NCBI RefSeq assembly: GCF_015207455.1
Contig: NZ_JADEWV010000028.1
Coordinates: forward strand, 1-46,251
Direction of reading: 5' to 3'
DNA length: 46,251 bases
DNA from: Microcoleus sp. LEGE 07076
Lineage (GTDB): Bacteria; Cyanobacteriota; Cyanobacteriia; Cyanobacteriales; Microcoleaceae
The notes under the pieces are model-generated. The model was not told the origin of the DNA, did not search any database, and saw only the letters and a program-made list of their open reading frames with translations. The translations under genes were made by a program, and so were the position numbers. This document shows, piece by piece, positions 26,255-34,733 of this stretch. How positions within the stretch are numbered: position 1 is the stretch's first letter; each line of letters begins with the position of its first letter.

Positions 26255-26518
26255 TTTACCGAATGCAGAAGTTTTTCGATCTTTCCTAGTTCTTAAATTT
26301 TGGTTTTGGGTGGCTGCGCCTAACCAAGCGACTGCGCCCGATCGCAAATGCGTAGCCTATGCTAGTAGTAGTAAGATGTACGGCCAATCTTAATATCATG
26401 TTCAAAAAATCATGCTGCAAGCGAAGTGTTAAGTAAAGTATCTGAAATCAACAACCGATCGCCAATATTTATGAAATCAGTATAATGTATCTTATTCAAC
26501 TTTACTGTCAACCTTAAC

Positions 26519-28405
26519 ATGATTCCCCAGCCGCCAGAAAACCATCACCAAGCTTTACTCCAAAAGCAATCCCACTTGAAACTTGCCCCCAATTGGTTGC
26601 AGCGACGGCTCAGCCGCGCCCCAATTCGCTGGAAAATTAGCTTAGGTTATTTACTGGTATTGAGTCTTGCGGTTTTAGGAACGATTATCGGACAGCTAGT
26701 TGGAAACTTCTACACCAGAAAAGCTTGGGATAAACTCAACCTAGAATAAGAGGAGGCACAGCATTTAAGCGAACTAAAAATTGCTGTAGTTGAAACTCAA
26801 TCCCACCAACAAAAGCTAGTCATTGTGATGGGAGATCCAGAATCATTTAACCACGAAAAGGATGAATACTTCAAACACAACCAACAAGTCAATCAGCTTT
26901 TTTCCAAATTAAAAATTCTGGCAGAGCGGAATCTCAACAAAGACGACCCAGAAATAGTAGAGTTGAATCAATCTTTACAGACTTATGACGCGACTCAAAC
27001 AGCATACACTCAACAACTAGATCGACTGCTGCAAGGAATCTATCAAAAACATTTTTTGCCACAAAAAGTTAAAGCCTCGCAGCAGTTACTTTGGGATTTT
27101 ACCAAAAGCCAGTCGGCAATACATTTTAACCAACTTTCAGAAGATTTAACTAAACTTGTTAAACTTGCTGATCAAGGACAGGATCGAGCCGAAATTGGTA
27201 TGGAACACGCGCGGGACATTCTCAAAGAAATAAGTATTGCTAGTTTTCTACTTTCTGCGATCGGCTCCACTATTTTTGCATTATACATCAGTCGGATGAT
27301 TTCTCAACCTATAAAAGCATTGACTCAAGTTGCTGAACAAGCAACTAAGGAATCCAATTTTAGCCTCCAAGCTGCTGTTACTACGGACGATGAAGTCGGA
27401 AAATTAACGATTTCTTTCAACAGTCTAATTCAATCGATAAAATATCATATTCAAGCACTAGAATTCTCCAAGCAAAACTTGGAAAAGCGCGTGGAAGAAC
27501 AAACTGACGAACTTTCACAAAAAAATCACGAGTTACAGTCAGCTTACAATCAACTTGCAGATGCCTTGCAAAATCTTCAACAGACTCAAGCCCAGCTAAT
27601 TAAATGCGAAAAAATGTCTAGTTTGGGTCGAATGGTATCAGGTATCGCTCACGAAATCAACAATCCGGTCAGTTTTATTTACAGCAATTTAGAACACGCT
27701 AGTAACTACGCTCAAGACTTACTGCGATTAGTGGAATTGTACCAGAAGCAATATCCTAACCCTAATGGTGCTATTCAAGCTGAAACTGAGGCAATTGACC
27801 TGGATTTTCTGGCTGAGGATTTTTCTAAACTTATAGATTCAATGAAAAATGGTGCTGACAGAATAAAACAAATTGTTCTGTCTCTGCGTAACTTTTCTAG
27901 GTTGGATGAATCACAGCTAAAATTTGCCAATATTCACGAGGGAATTGACAGCACCTTGGTAATTGTCAATCAGCGCTTGGAGTCAAAAATTGCCGTGATT
28001 AAAAACTATGGAAATTTACCCAAAGTCAAGTGTTATGCAGCGCTTTTGAATCAGGTATTTATGAATATAATCGACAATGCGATCGTGGCTCTTGAGGAAC
28101 GAAAATTTGATATTAAAAGCTCAAGCGATGGGATCGATCGACCTACCATCTGGATTCATACGGAAACAATAGATACCGAGCTGGTTAGAATCGGAATTAG
28201 AGATAACGGTACTGGGATAGCGCCAGAGTTAAAAGCTAAAATATTTGACCCTTTTTTCACGACTAAAGATGTAGGAAAAGGAACAGGTTTAGGACTAACT
28301 GTTTGTTATCAAGTGATTGAAAAGCATAAGGGTAATCTAGAGGTTATTTCGGAACTGGGAGAAGAAACGGAGTTTTTGATAACGCTGCCAATTAAACCGT
28401 CTTAA
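26519..28405 (+). pseudogene. Histidine kinase gene with one in-frame TAA
   Basis: The ATG at 26519 starts a kinase with a first membrane helix (ISLGYLLVLSLAVLGTIIG). The frame stops at TAA (26747-26749) after DKLNLE and continues unshifted as EEAQHLSELKIAVVETQ to 28405. Beyond it are a ~130-residue sensor region, a second helix (ISIASFLLSAIGSTIFALYI), HAMP, a coiled coil, and HisKA with MVSGIAHEINNPVSFIYSNL. The ATPase domain has NIIDNAIVAL, DNGTGIAP and GTGLGLTV. Everything needed for activity is intact apart from the stop. GAA or CAA to TAA is the simplest cause. A shorter product from the GTG or ATG near 26822 would lack the first helix. Confidence 0.85.
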
Positions 28406-28474
28406 AATTCGAGATAAACACGATACAAGGCAGCACCAAGCCAGAATTTTACCAATTTTTATAGGTTTTGCTCA

Positions 28475-28513
28475 ATCTTTCCAAGTTCTTGACATTTATC
28501 ATCTAGAGTGAAA
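28475..28513 (+). promoter_or_regulatory. 39-bp upstream element, copy A
   Basis: A 39-bp element with AAGTTCTTGACATTTA and ATCTAGAGTGAAA as its conserved blocks. It is nearly identical to copies B (28796) and C (30621). It ends 29 nt before the ATG at 28543. TTGACA resembles a -35 hexamer, but no good -10 follows at the usual distance. Confidence 0.7.
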
Positions 28514-28542
28514 TCACAAACCTGCATGGAAAGGATTTGAAG

Positions 28543-28851
28543 ATGCAAACTGCCAACAAAACCTCTGTAGTTGACAATCGAAGCGACGGCGAGACTAATG
28601 ACGACTCGCTTGGTTTGGCTAGTGTCAGCAAAGATACTATTACTCACGGGCAGGCAAAGGATGTCGTTCCACCATGTAGTAATAAATTAGATGGCATAAT
28701 GTGGAACGATCGGCTTGAGGCCGAGATAGGTAACGACTTGCTCTGCGGCGAGGAAGGTAATGAAAAATCACTAGAAAAATTTCCAGCTAAAACAAATCTT
28801 GTTAAGTTCTTGACTTTTGTTATCTACAGTGAAACTGTAAGCCTAGATTAA
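28543..28851 (+). CDS. Small acidic hypothetical protein
   Basis: A 102-residue soluble protein. The ATG at 28543 has AAAGGA upstream; a TTG at 28537 is less likely. It contains NRSDGETNDD, very like the GDGETNDD tail of the PepSY protein encoded next, and later a Gly/Asn/Asp-rich segment (EIGNDLLCGEEGNE) that faintly recalls RTX calcium-binding nonapeptides. The 3' end contains copy B of the 39-bp element. It may be a decayed or rearranged relative of the PepSY gene. No function can be assigned. Confidence 0.5.
   Translation: MQTANKTSVVDNRSDGETNDDSLGLASVSKDTITHGQAKDVVPPCSNKLDGIMWNDRLEAEIGNDLLCGEEGNEKSLEKFPAKTNLVKFLTFVIYSETVSLD
28796..28834 (+). promoter_or_regulatory. 39-bp upstream element, copy B
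   Basis: The most diverged copy, with AAGTTCTTGACTTTTG and ATCTACAGTGAAA. It ends 31 nt before the PepSY ATG and overlaps the 3' end of the small acidic gene. Confidence 0.65.
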
Positions 28852-28865
28852 AGAAGTTTCGCACC

Positions 28866-29363
28866 ATGAAAACCTCAACAAAAATCGCTCTAGTGACAGC
28901 TTTAGTCGGTACTTTAGGGTTGAGTGCATTAGTCCGCGTGTACGCTGCGCCAGCACAATCTCAGATTGCCGTCATGCCCGATCGCACCAGCAGCAAAGCA
29001 GCACCTGAAGCCAGTGATGGCGACGGCGAAAAGAACGATGATGCCGAAGACAAGCAAGCATCAAGTCGCCTGCAATCTCTAGCTAAAGTTACGCCGCAAC
29101 AAGCGCGATCCGCAGCGGAAGCTGCTAAAGGCGGCACAGCAAGTCGCGTTAAATTAGAAAACGAAGACGGCAATGTTGTGTATTCAGTTGCGATCGGCAA
29201 ACAGGAAATAATAGTGGATGCGGGTAACGGTAAAATCCTCTACACGCAAAGCCCAAAAGATGAGGGCAATAAAAGCGTTTCTCCCCGCAGCAGCGTTCAA
29301 TTTTCCGAGGCGGCTGGCGGCGATGGCGATGGCGAAACCAATGATGACGCCAAGACGAAGTAA
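28866..29363 (+). CDS. Exported PepSY-domain protein
   Basis: A 165-residue protein with a signal peptide (about residues 1-27, ending VRVYAAPA), an acidic segment with SDGDGEKNDDAED, one PepSY unit and an acidic tail GGDGDGETNDD. The PepSY unit is VTPQQARSAAEAAKGG, then RVKLENEDGNVVYSVAIG, and KQEIIVDAGNGKILY. PepSY domains are small periplasmic modules often encoded beside two-component systems; they may restrain proteases or act as sensors' accessories. The two DGxxNDD motifs could bind divalent cations. AAGAAG lies 9 nt before the ATG. A DUF347 gene follows in the same direction. Confidence 0.82.
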   Translation: MKTSTKIALVTALVGTLGLSALVRVYAAPAQSQIAVMPDRTSSKAAPEASDGDGEKNDDAEDKQASSRLQSLAKVTPQQARSAAEAAKGGTASRVKLENEDGNVVYSVAIGKQEIIVDAGNGKILYTQSPKDEGNKSVSPRSSVQFSEAAGGDGDGETNDDAKTK

Positions 29364-29403
29364 ATTCCGAACAAATTCGCTTTCTTGAGGCAACAAATAG
29401 AGT

Positions 29404-29430
29404 AGGGCGGTGTCTCTGAATGCCCGCCCT
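29404..29430 (+). promoter_or_regulatory. Hairpin between PepSY and DUF347 genes
   Basis: Seven-bp arms AGGGCGG and CCGCCCT around a 13-nt loop, 40 nt after the PepSY stop. No T run follows, so it looks more like an attenuator or mRNA-processing hairpin than a full terminator. Confidence 0.45.
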
Positions 29431-29482
29431 TATGATGCGATCCAATCTTGTTTCTATCGAAAAATTAAGAAAGAAAAATATC

Positions 29483-30250
29483 ATGAATAAGATCCAAAAC
29501 AGGGTTCCAGAGGTTACAGGTTCCTTCTGGATTATTAAGGTTCTGGCAACCACAGTAGGTGAAACTCTGGCTGATTATCTGTCAGTCAACCTGAAGTTTG
29601 GTTTAAGCGTTACATCCTATGTGATGAGTGGCGTGTTACTAATTGCGCTTTTGAATCAGTTTATGCTTAAACGATATGTTCCAGTAAGTTACTGGATTGT
29701 AGTCGTTTTGATGAGTATCACTGGCACACTAATTACCGATAGATTGGTAGACGAGCTGGGAGTTAGCTTGATGACAACTATTATAGTTTTTAGTGTTGTC
29801 TTGTTTGCAGTTTTTGCGTTCTGGTATTTAAACGAAAAGACCTTAGCTATGCACTCCATCAACACAGCTAAAAGAGAGATATTCTATTGGGCAGCTATTT
29901 TATTTACATTTGCCTTGGGCACAGCAACAGGAGACTTTTTAGCAGAGGCGTTGAAGCTTGGTTATGCACAATCAGCATTAGTATTTGGCGTTTTAATTGC
30001 GATAGTAGCCGTTGGTTATTATTATTTCAGAATGAATGCAGTCTTGGCATTTTGGATAACCTACATCTTGACTCGTCCGCTTGGAGCATCTACTGGCGAT
30101 TTATTGTCACAACCTACTACAAATGGTGGTTTTGGTTTTGGTACGATCGGAACCAGTATGCTTTTTCTTTCTATAATCGTGAGTCTGGTTATTTACTTAA
30201 GCCTTAAGCAAAAGAAACTAGCCCCAATGCCGATCGACCAACAAAACTGA
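29483..30250 (+). CDS. DUF347-repeat membrane protein (COG4705), copy 1
   Basis: A 255-residue protein of about eight to nine membrane segments built from four DUF347-type units. Each unit has a small-residue plus acidic motif: VGETLADYL, TGTLITDRL, LGTATGDFL and LGASTGDLL. The repeated Gly-x-x-x-x-Asp within membranes suggests a transport or ion-binding path, but the family has no firmly established substrate. The frame is open to 29420; I chose ATG 29483 because the paralogue at 30690 starts at the same point (both lead into a TGSFWIIK/TAFFWIMK segment). It probably shares the promoter of the PepSY gene. Confidence 0.82.
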   Translation: MNKIQNRVPEVTGSFWIIKVLATTVGETLADYLSVNLKFGLSVTSYVMSGVLLIALLNQFMLKRYVPVSYWIVVVLMSITGTLITDRLVDELGVSLMTTIIVFSVVLFAVFAFWYLNEKTLAMHSINTAKREIFYWAAILFTFALGTATGDFLAEALKLGYAQSALVFGVLIAIVAVGYYYFRMNAVLAFWITYILTRPLGASTGDLLSQPTTNGGFGFGTIGTSMLFLSIIVSLVIYLSLKQKKLAPMPIDQQN

Positions 30251-30332
30251 TTAGCGATCGAATCATCGGATTACCTTGACTATTGCAAGTCAGCCAGGGC
30301 GTGTTTTTAAACTCCTCCTTCAGATTGATATC

Positions 30333-30389
30333 CCCCTCGCATCCCCCTTAAAAAGACCAACTTTAAGACTCTTTCCCTTTTTAAGGGGG
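30333..30389. repeat. CCCCCTTAAAAAG/CTTTTTAAGGGGG hairpin element
   Basis: Perfect 13-bp arms at 30343-30355 and 30377-30389 surround a 21-nt loop, preceded by CCCCCTCGCAT. Half of the same element occurs at about 23969. It may terminate the PepSY-DUF347 transcript. The rest of 30251-30620 contains no supported gene; an 87-codon frame there runs through the repeat. Confidence 0.65.
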
Positions 30390-30620
30390 GCAGGGCGGTT
30401 TGATTCGATCGGGAAATCATCGTTTTGTAGGGGTAGTGCCCCCGTGCCTACCCCCTCCACCGACGATCGAATGTTTCAAATCTCAGGGCCAGGCGCACGG
30501 CTCATAGGTCGAATGAAACCGCTGGCTGGGGATCTTTAGGTTTGAAAACATGCCCTAGGCATCAGCAGTTGTTTTACCGTGGAATTGCCACATTACCGCT
30601 GATAAATACAAACGCAATCG

Positions 30621-30659
30621 ATCTTTCCAAGTTCTTGACATTTACGATCTAGAGTGAAA
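30621..30659 (+). promoter_or_regulatory. 39-bp upstream element, copy C
   Basis: Differs from copy A at only a few positions (TTTACGATCTAGAGTG in place of TTTATCATCTAGAGTG). It ends 30 nt before the ATG at 30690. Confidence 0.72.
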
Positions 30660-30689
30660 CTGCCAAAGTACGATAACCCGATCGCAAAA

Positions 30690-31445
30690 ATGAGCAAACT
30701 TCCACAAATCACTGCCTTTTTCTGGATCATGAAAATCTGTGCAACCACTCTGGGAGAAACCGCAGGAGACCTTTTATCCATGACGTTAAACGTAGGCTAT
30801 GCGGTGAGCTCCACGATATTGATTGGAGTGTTCTTAGCGAGTCTTGTGTCTCAATTGATGTCGAAAAGCTATAACCCATTGCTTTATTGGACTGTCATCC
30901 TTTCAACCAGCACGGCTGGTACAACGATGTCAGATTACATGAATCGTACTTTAGGGCTTGGCTACACTATCGGATCTACGATTTTACTTACTCTTCTCTT
31001 GGCTACTTTGGCATACTGGCGATTCAGTATTGGATCTCTATGTGTTAAGAACGTCAAAACGCCTAAAATTGAACTGCTTTATTGGACTGCAATTTTATTT
31101 TCAAATACTTTGGGTACTGCCTTGGGCGATTTCCTAGCCGATACTTCTGGACTTGGATTTGCAGGAGGAGCATTTCTAATTTCTAGTTTGCTTGCAGTAG
31201 TATTAGCCGCGCATTATTTTACCCAAATTTCCGAAGTCTTGCTGTTTTGGGTGGCGTTTGTCCTCACCAGACCATTTGGCGCAACACTGGGGGATGTTCT
31301 GACTAAATCACACGAAAAAGGTGGTCTAAATTTTGGTACGATCGGCTCATCTATAGTTCTTCTTTCAATACTTGGAGTCTGTGTCGCGTTCACAACTTTC
31401 AAGCAGAGAAGACTAATCGGGCCTGAGTCTTATAACAATGAATAA
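30690..31445 (+). CDS. DUF347-repeat membrane protein (COG4705), copy 2
   Basis: A 251-residue paralogue of the upstream DUF347 protein with the same four motifs: LGETAGDLL, AGTTMSDYM, LGTALGDFL and FGATLGDVL. The two proteins are similar along their length, so they arose by duplication and may form a heterodimer. The frame is open to a GTG at 30654 inside the 39-bp element, but ATG 30690 (MSKLPQITAFFWIMK) matches the paralogue start. Unlike copy 1 it has its own 39-bp element directly upstream. Confidence 0.82.
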   Translation: MSKLPQITAFFWIMKICATTLGETAGDLLSMTLNVGYAVSSTILIGVFLASLVSQLMSKSYNPLLYWTVILSTSTAGTTMSDYMNRTLGLGYTIGSTILLTLLLATLAYWRFSIGSLCVKNVKTPKIELLYWTAILFSNTLGTALGDFLADTSGLGFAGGAFLISSLLAVVLAAHYFTQISEVLLFWVAFVLTRPFGATLGDVLTKSHEKGGLNFGTIGSSIVLLSILGVCVAFTTFKQRRLIGPESYNNE

Positions 31446-31592
31446 TACAAATCTGGCTCGGTCATCCCCTTGATAATGCGGTATCGTGTGTCGCTACTTT
31501 ATCTTTGTACGGAAGCGAGAATTATTGCAGGCGACGCACCCAACTTTTAGGAGATAGTAAAGGGTGTATTATATCCGGATTTGGTATTAGAT
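31446..31592. repeat. MITE-like element, diverged copy
   Basis: This shares ATAATGCGGTAT...GTGTCGCTAC and a terminal CCGGATTTGGTATTA with the element at 37626-37772. The left end (ACAAATCTGGCTCGG) is a weakened form of the terminal repeat. The remainder to 31691 has no gene. Confidence 0.5.
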
Positions 31593-31691
31593 GGTGTCCA
31601 CTAAATAAAAATTCATAGGGTAGCTTGATGTTTGCCCAACAACAAGCTACTCTTTGGTATTCGCTCAATTTGAGCAAAGTAAAAAGAAATA

Positions 31692-32375
31692 CTAGACTTG
31701 TCTGGTTTGCAACTTCAGCATTGTGATGCACAGCATCAGCCAAATATAGCCGACTCCGTATCCAGCTATTATATCTGTCGGCCAGTGTACTCCTATATAG
31801 ATCCGACTCAGACCGATAGCGGCGATCGTCACAACAGCTAGACTATAAATAAGTTTAGAAAACTTGGGAAAGTGACTAGAAAGCAGGTAAGCTAGAAACC
31901 CATACATCACAAAACCTCCTAAAGCGTGACCGCTAGGAAAACTAAAAGATGTTTCAGGAATTAAACTCGGAAAAATATGAGGACGCGGCTTAGCAAAAAC
32001 TAACTTCATGCCAGTATTCAGAATTAAGGCTCCCAAACAAGCAAGGGCAAAAAATTTCGCTTCTGAACGGTGATGCTCCCACCAAAGAATTCCCAAGGTG
32101 ACGGCCACAATAACTACTACTACACTGGCATCGGCAAGCTGAGTAATTGTCAGCATCACAGCATTTAAAGTCGGATTTGTATACCCGTGTACCCAATATA
32201 TCCAAGCAGTATCAAACCCAAAAGCTTGTTTTTCTAAGACTTCTTCAAACAGCCATGCTAAAATCAAAATAATCGAAAAACAACTAGCAAGTCCCACGAC
32301 ACCAATTGTCACGATTAAAGTAATTATATGAGGGTTGATATGCTGCAACCAAAATTGGTAAAACTTGCGTAACAT
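31692..32375 (-). CDS. PAP2-family phosphatase
   Basis: A 227-residue, six-helix membrane phosphatase. The three PAP2 motifs are present: KLVFAKPRPH, PSGHALGG and SRIYIGVHWPTDIIAG, with the catalytic His in the last two. Members dephosphorylate lipid phosphates such as phosphatidate or undecaprenyl pyrophosphate on the outer face of the membrane. It lies upstream of, and on the opposite strand from, the DUF347 genes, and just downstream of the kinase gene on the same strand. PAP2 genes commonly accompany envelope-stress two-component systems. Confidence 0.88.
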   Translation of the reverse strand: MLRKFYQFWLQHINPHIITLIVTIGVVGLASCFSIILILAWLFEEVLEKQAFGFDTAWIYWVHGYTNPTLNAVMLTITQLADASVVVVIVAVTLGILWWEHHRSEAKFFALACLGALILNTGMKLVFAKPRPHIFPSLIPETSFSFPSGHALGGFVMYGFLAYLLSSHFPKFSKLIYSLAVVTIAAIGLSRIYIGVHWPTDIIAGYGVGYIWLMLCITMLKLQTRQV

Positions 32376-32504
32376 AATATATCTAACTTTAGTAACTTAA
32401 AACAATCTACACTCAATAAAATATTTTGTCAATGATTTGCGACTTTCATAAACAATCAAAAATCCAGATTATTTTAATTAAAAAAATGTTAAATAACTAG
32501 CCAA

Positions 32505-33764
32505 TTAATCAGGCGAATTATCAGATATTTTCACAGATGGCAATCGCACTGTGAAGCAACTACCAACTGCTACCTGACTGGTGAGGGTAATTGAGCCGCC
32601 GTGATTTTGGGCAATGGCTTGGGCGATCGCCAATCCCAAACCAGAACCCCCTTCCCAATAGGAACGAGATTCATCCGCCCGCCAAAACCGTTCAAAAATC
32701 AGTTTAATATGCTCTGGTGCTATTCCCGCACCCGTATCCCGCACGCTAACAATTAAATAGGCACAGACTAAGTTAGCTGTAACTTCAACTGTTCCTCCTG
32801 AAAGCGTGTAATGGAGTGCGTTTTCAATCAAATTAGCAAACAGCCGTGTCAGTTGTCCCGCATTTCCTAGCAAGTACATATTCTCGGTAATTTCTGATTT
32901 TAAATTAATGTTTTTAGCACTGGCTTCAGGCTGATACAGTGATAACAAGTCGAACATAATTGCAGTTAAATTGACTGAAAATTCGGACCTAATATGATGT
33001 TTTTCTGCCCTAGCTAACACCAGTAAATCTTCAGTCATGCGGGTCATTTGATTCGCAGCACTAACAATAGCTTGAAACTTTTCTGCATCTGATTTTCTCA
33101 TTGCCTTTGGATACTTCAATGCTACTGCTGCATTACTTTTGATCGCCATTAAAGGACTGCGGAGTTCGTGAGAAGCATCGGCAGTAAACTGTTTTAACCG
33201 TTGAAAACTCTCTTCTATTGGCTGCACAGCTTGCCGAGTTAAAATTACTCCGCTAAATCCGCTGAGAATTAAAGCTATAATAATACTACTCCCCAGTATC
33301 CAATCTAATTTAGTTAAAGTTTCGTCAACTTCTTCTAAAGATTGACTGACTCTTATATACCCGATAAATTTGCGATCGTCGCTTCCCATGATTGGTAATA
33401 TCACCGCTTGGATTCGAGTTTTTCTCGTTTTAATTATTAGCTGATTTTGATTCGGAGAGAAAGGCAAGTTTAGGACAATATTTCCTTGCTTTAAAATGGA
33501 TTTTCCGTTAATATCAAACCACTCCAGACCTTGATTTTCATGAATCAACTGTTGTACAATAAAGTCAGTTTCAACTTTGATGCGTCCATTTTCAAATTCT
33601 GCATTAGTAGCGGCTCCTTGTCCTAAAGTAGTTAGTCTATTTGTTAACTGTTCGGTGAGACTGCGCGCGAACAAAAGCCGAACTCCAGCGGCAAAAATTA
33701 GTAAAATTGAGGTAAATACTGTTAGATAAGATAACAGCAGACGCCAGCGGATTTTAGCAAACAT
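32505..33764 (-). CDS. Sensor histidine kinase of second two-component pair
   Basis: A 419-residue kinase from ATG 33764; the frame is open to 33782. It has two membrane helices (LLLSYLTVFTSILLIFAAGV and LGSSIIIALILSGFSGVIL) around a ~130-residue periplasmic sensor. HisKA has FTADASHELRSPLMAI (His199), and the ATPase motifs are LFANLIENALHYT, DTGAGIAPEH and GGSGLGLAIA. It is encoded 62 bp after its regulator. The PepSY and DUF347 genes next door are the likely targets. The stimulus is unknown. Confidence 0.88.
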   Translation of the reverse strand: MFAKIRWRLLLSYLTVFTSILLIFAAGVRLLFARSLTEQLTNRLTTLGQGAATNAEFENGRIKVETDFIVQQLIHENQGLEWFDINGKSILKQGNIVLNLPFSPNQNQLIIKTRKTRIQAVILPIMGSDDRKFIGYIRVSQSLEEVDETLTKLDWILGSSIIIALILSGFSGVILTRQAVQPIEESFQRLKQFTADASHELRSPLMAIKSNAAVALKYPKAMRKSDAEKFQAIVSAANQMTRMTEDLLVLARAEKHHIRSEFSVNLTAIMFDLLSLYQPEASAKNINLKSEITENMYLLGNAGQLTRLFANLIENALHYTLSGGTVEVTANLVCAYLIVSVRDTGAGIAPEHIKLIFERFWRADESRSYWEGGSGLGLAIAQAIAQNHGGSITLTSQVAVGSCFTVRLPSVKISDNSPD

Positions 33765-33826
33765 AATTTTACAAATCTGCAACAGTAAGTAGAATATTAA
33801 TAATTTGTTTCTAAAAGTGGGAATTT

Positions 33827-34504
33827 TTAGTTAGTGCCGTTGAGACGATAACCAATTCCATAAACTGTTTCGATTAAATTTTCTGAACTTCCGGCTGCTT
33901 TTAGCTTGCTTCGCAAATTTGTAATGTGAGTCTTGACAGTGCCTTCTCCAGAGGACTGATCGAAATCCCACAATTTATCTAAAATTGCTGCACGAGTCAA
34001 AACTTGAGCGGGGTTTCTCAAAAAGCATTCTAATATCATATATTCTTTTGGTGTTAAAGATAAAGGTTGATTGCCGTAAGTGACGGTGCAGCTACTGGGA
34101 TTGAGTTGCAAATCGCCGTGGATTAAAATCAGCGGCTTGGTTTCAGGAATTCTGCGAGATAAAGCTCTGATTCTTGCTGTTAATTCTTCTAATTCAAAAG
34201 GTTTAACTAAATAATCATCAGCCCCCGCATCGAGTCCGACGACTTTATCTGAGGTTGTATCGCGTGCTGTCAGCATCAAAATCAGAGTGTTGGACTTAGC
34301 TGCACGCAGACGCTTGCACAGCGCAATCCCATCTAATTTGGGCAGCATCAAATCTAACAAAATTAGGTCATAATTAACTGATTGGATGTAATCCCAACCT
34401 TCGATGCCGTCACTTGCTATATCGACGGCATGGTTTTGATGTCTTAAATCTTCGGCTAGAGGTTTGGCAATGCGATCGTCGTCTTCAATTAGCAAAATTC
34501 TCAT
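33827..34504 (-). CDS. OmpR-family response regulator of second pair
   Basis: A 225-residue regulator. The receiver starts MRILLIEDDDRIAKPLAEDL with phospho-acceptor Asp51 (LILLDLMLPKLDG) and Lys in LVKPFELEEL. The winged helix includes LTPKEYMILECFLRNPAQVL and TVKTHITNLRSKL. It differs from the RppA-like protein at 24092, so it is a separate system. The nearby 39-bp elements are its most plausible binding sites. Confidence 0.9.
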   Translation of the reverse strand: MRILLIEDDDRIAKPLAEDLRHQNHAVDIASDGIEGWDYIQSVNYDLILLDLMLPKLDGIALCKRLRAAKSNTLILMLTARDTTSDKVVGLDAGADDYLVKPFELEELTARIRALSRRIPETKPLILIHGDLQLNPSSCTVTYGNQPLSLTPKEYMILECFLRNPAQVLTRAAILDKLWDFDQSSGEGTVKTHITNLRSKLKAAGSSENLIETVYGIGYRLNGTN

Positions 34505-34565
34505 AGGTTTATGTCCAAAAAAGTTCAGGTTAAATTTACCTGTCGAGAGTCATACCCTCGATCGC

Positions 34566-34615
34566 TCGGCGGTTGAAACCGCTGCTTGTCAAACAAAATC
34601 GGCCTGCGCCGATTA
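34566..34615. repeat. Second copy of CGGCGGTTGAAACCG repeat
   Basis: Matches 19910-19960, including the hairpin AATCGGC-CTGC-GCCGATT. A small palindrome (GGAAACCCCCCGGTTTCC) follows near 34650. No gene lies between 34505 and the IS end at 34734. Confidence 0.65.
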
Positions 34616-34733
34616 AAGCAGGCGGACGAAAGTTTGTGTAAACGCGCTTGGAAACCCCCCGGTTTCCTATCTTATCGAATTTCTGTGTCTGTGTTCGATC
34701 GCACTTCTTCGACTTCCGGCGGCAAAACACGAT

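Noticed and set aside
28489-28520. A complete sigma-70 promoter inside the 39-bp element
   Set aside because: TTGACA is good, but positions 17 nt downstream (AATCAC, AACTGT, AACTGC in the three copies) do not resemble TATAAT, so only an activator-dependent promoter or another role is left open.
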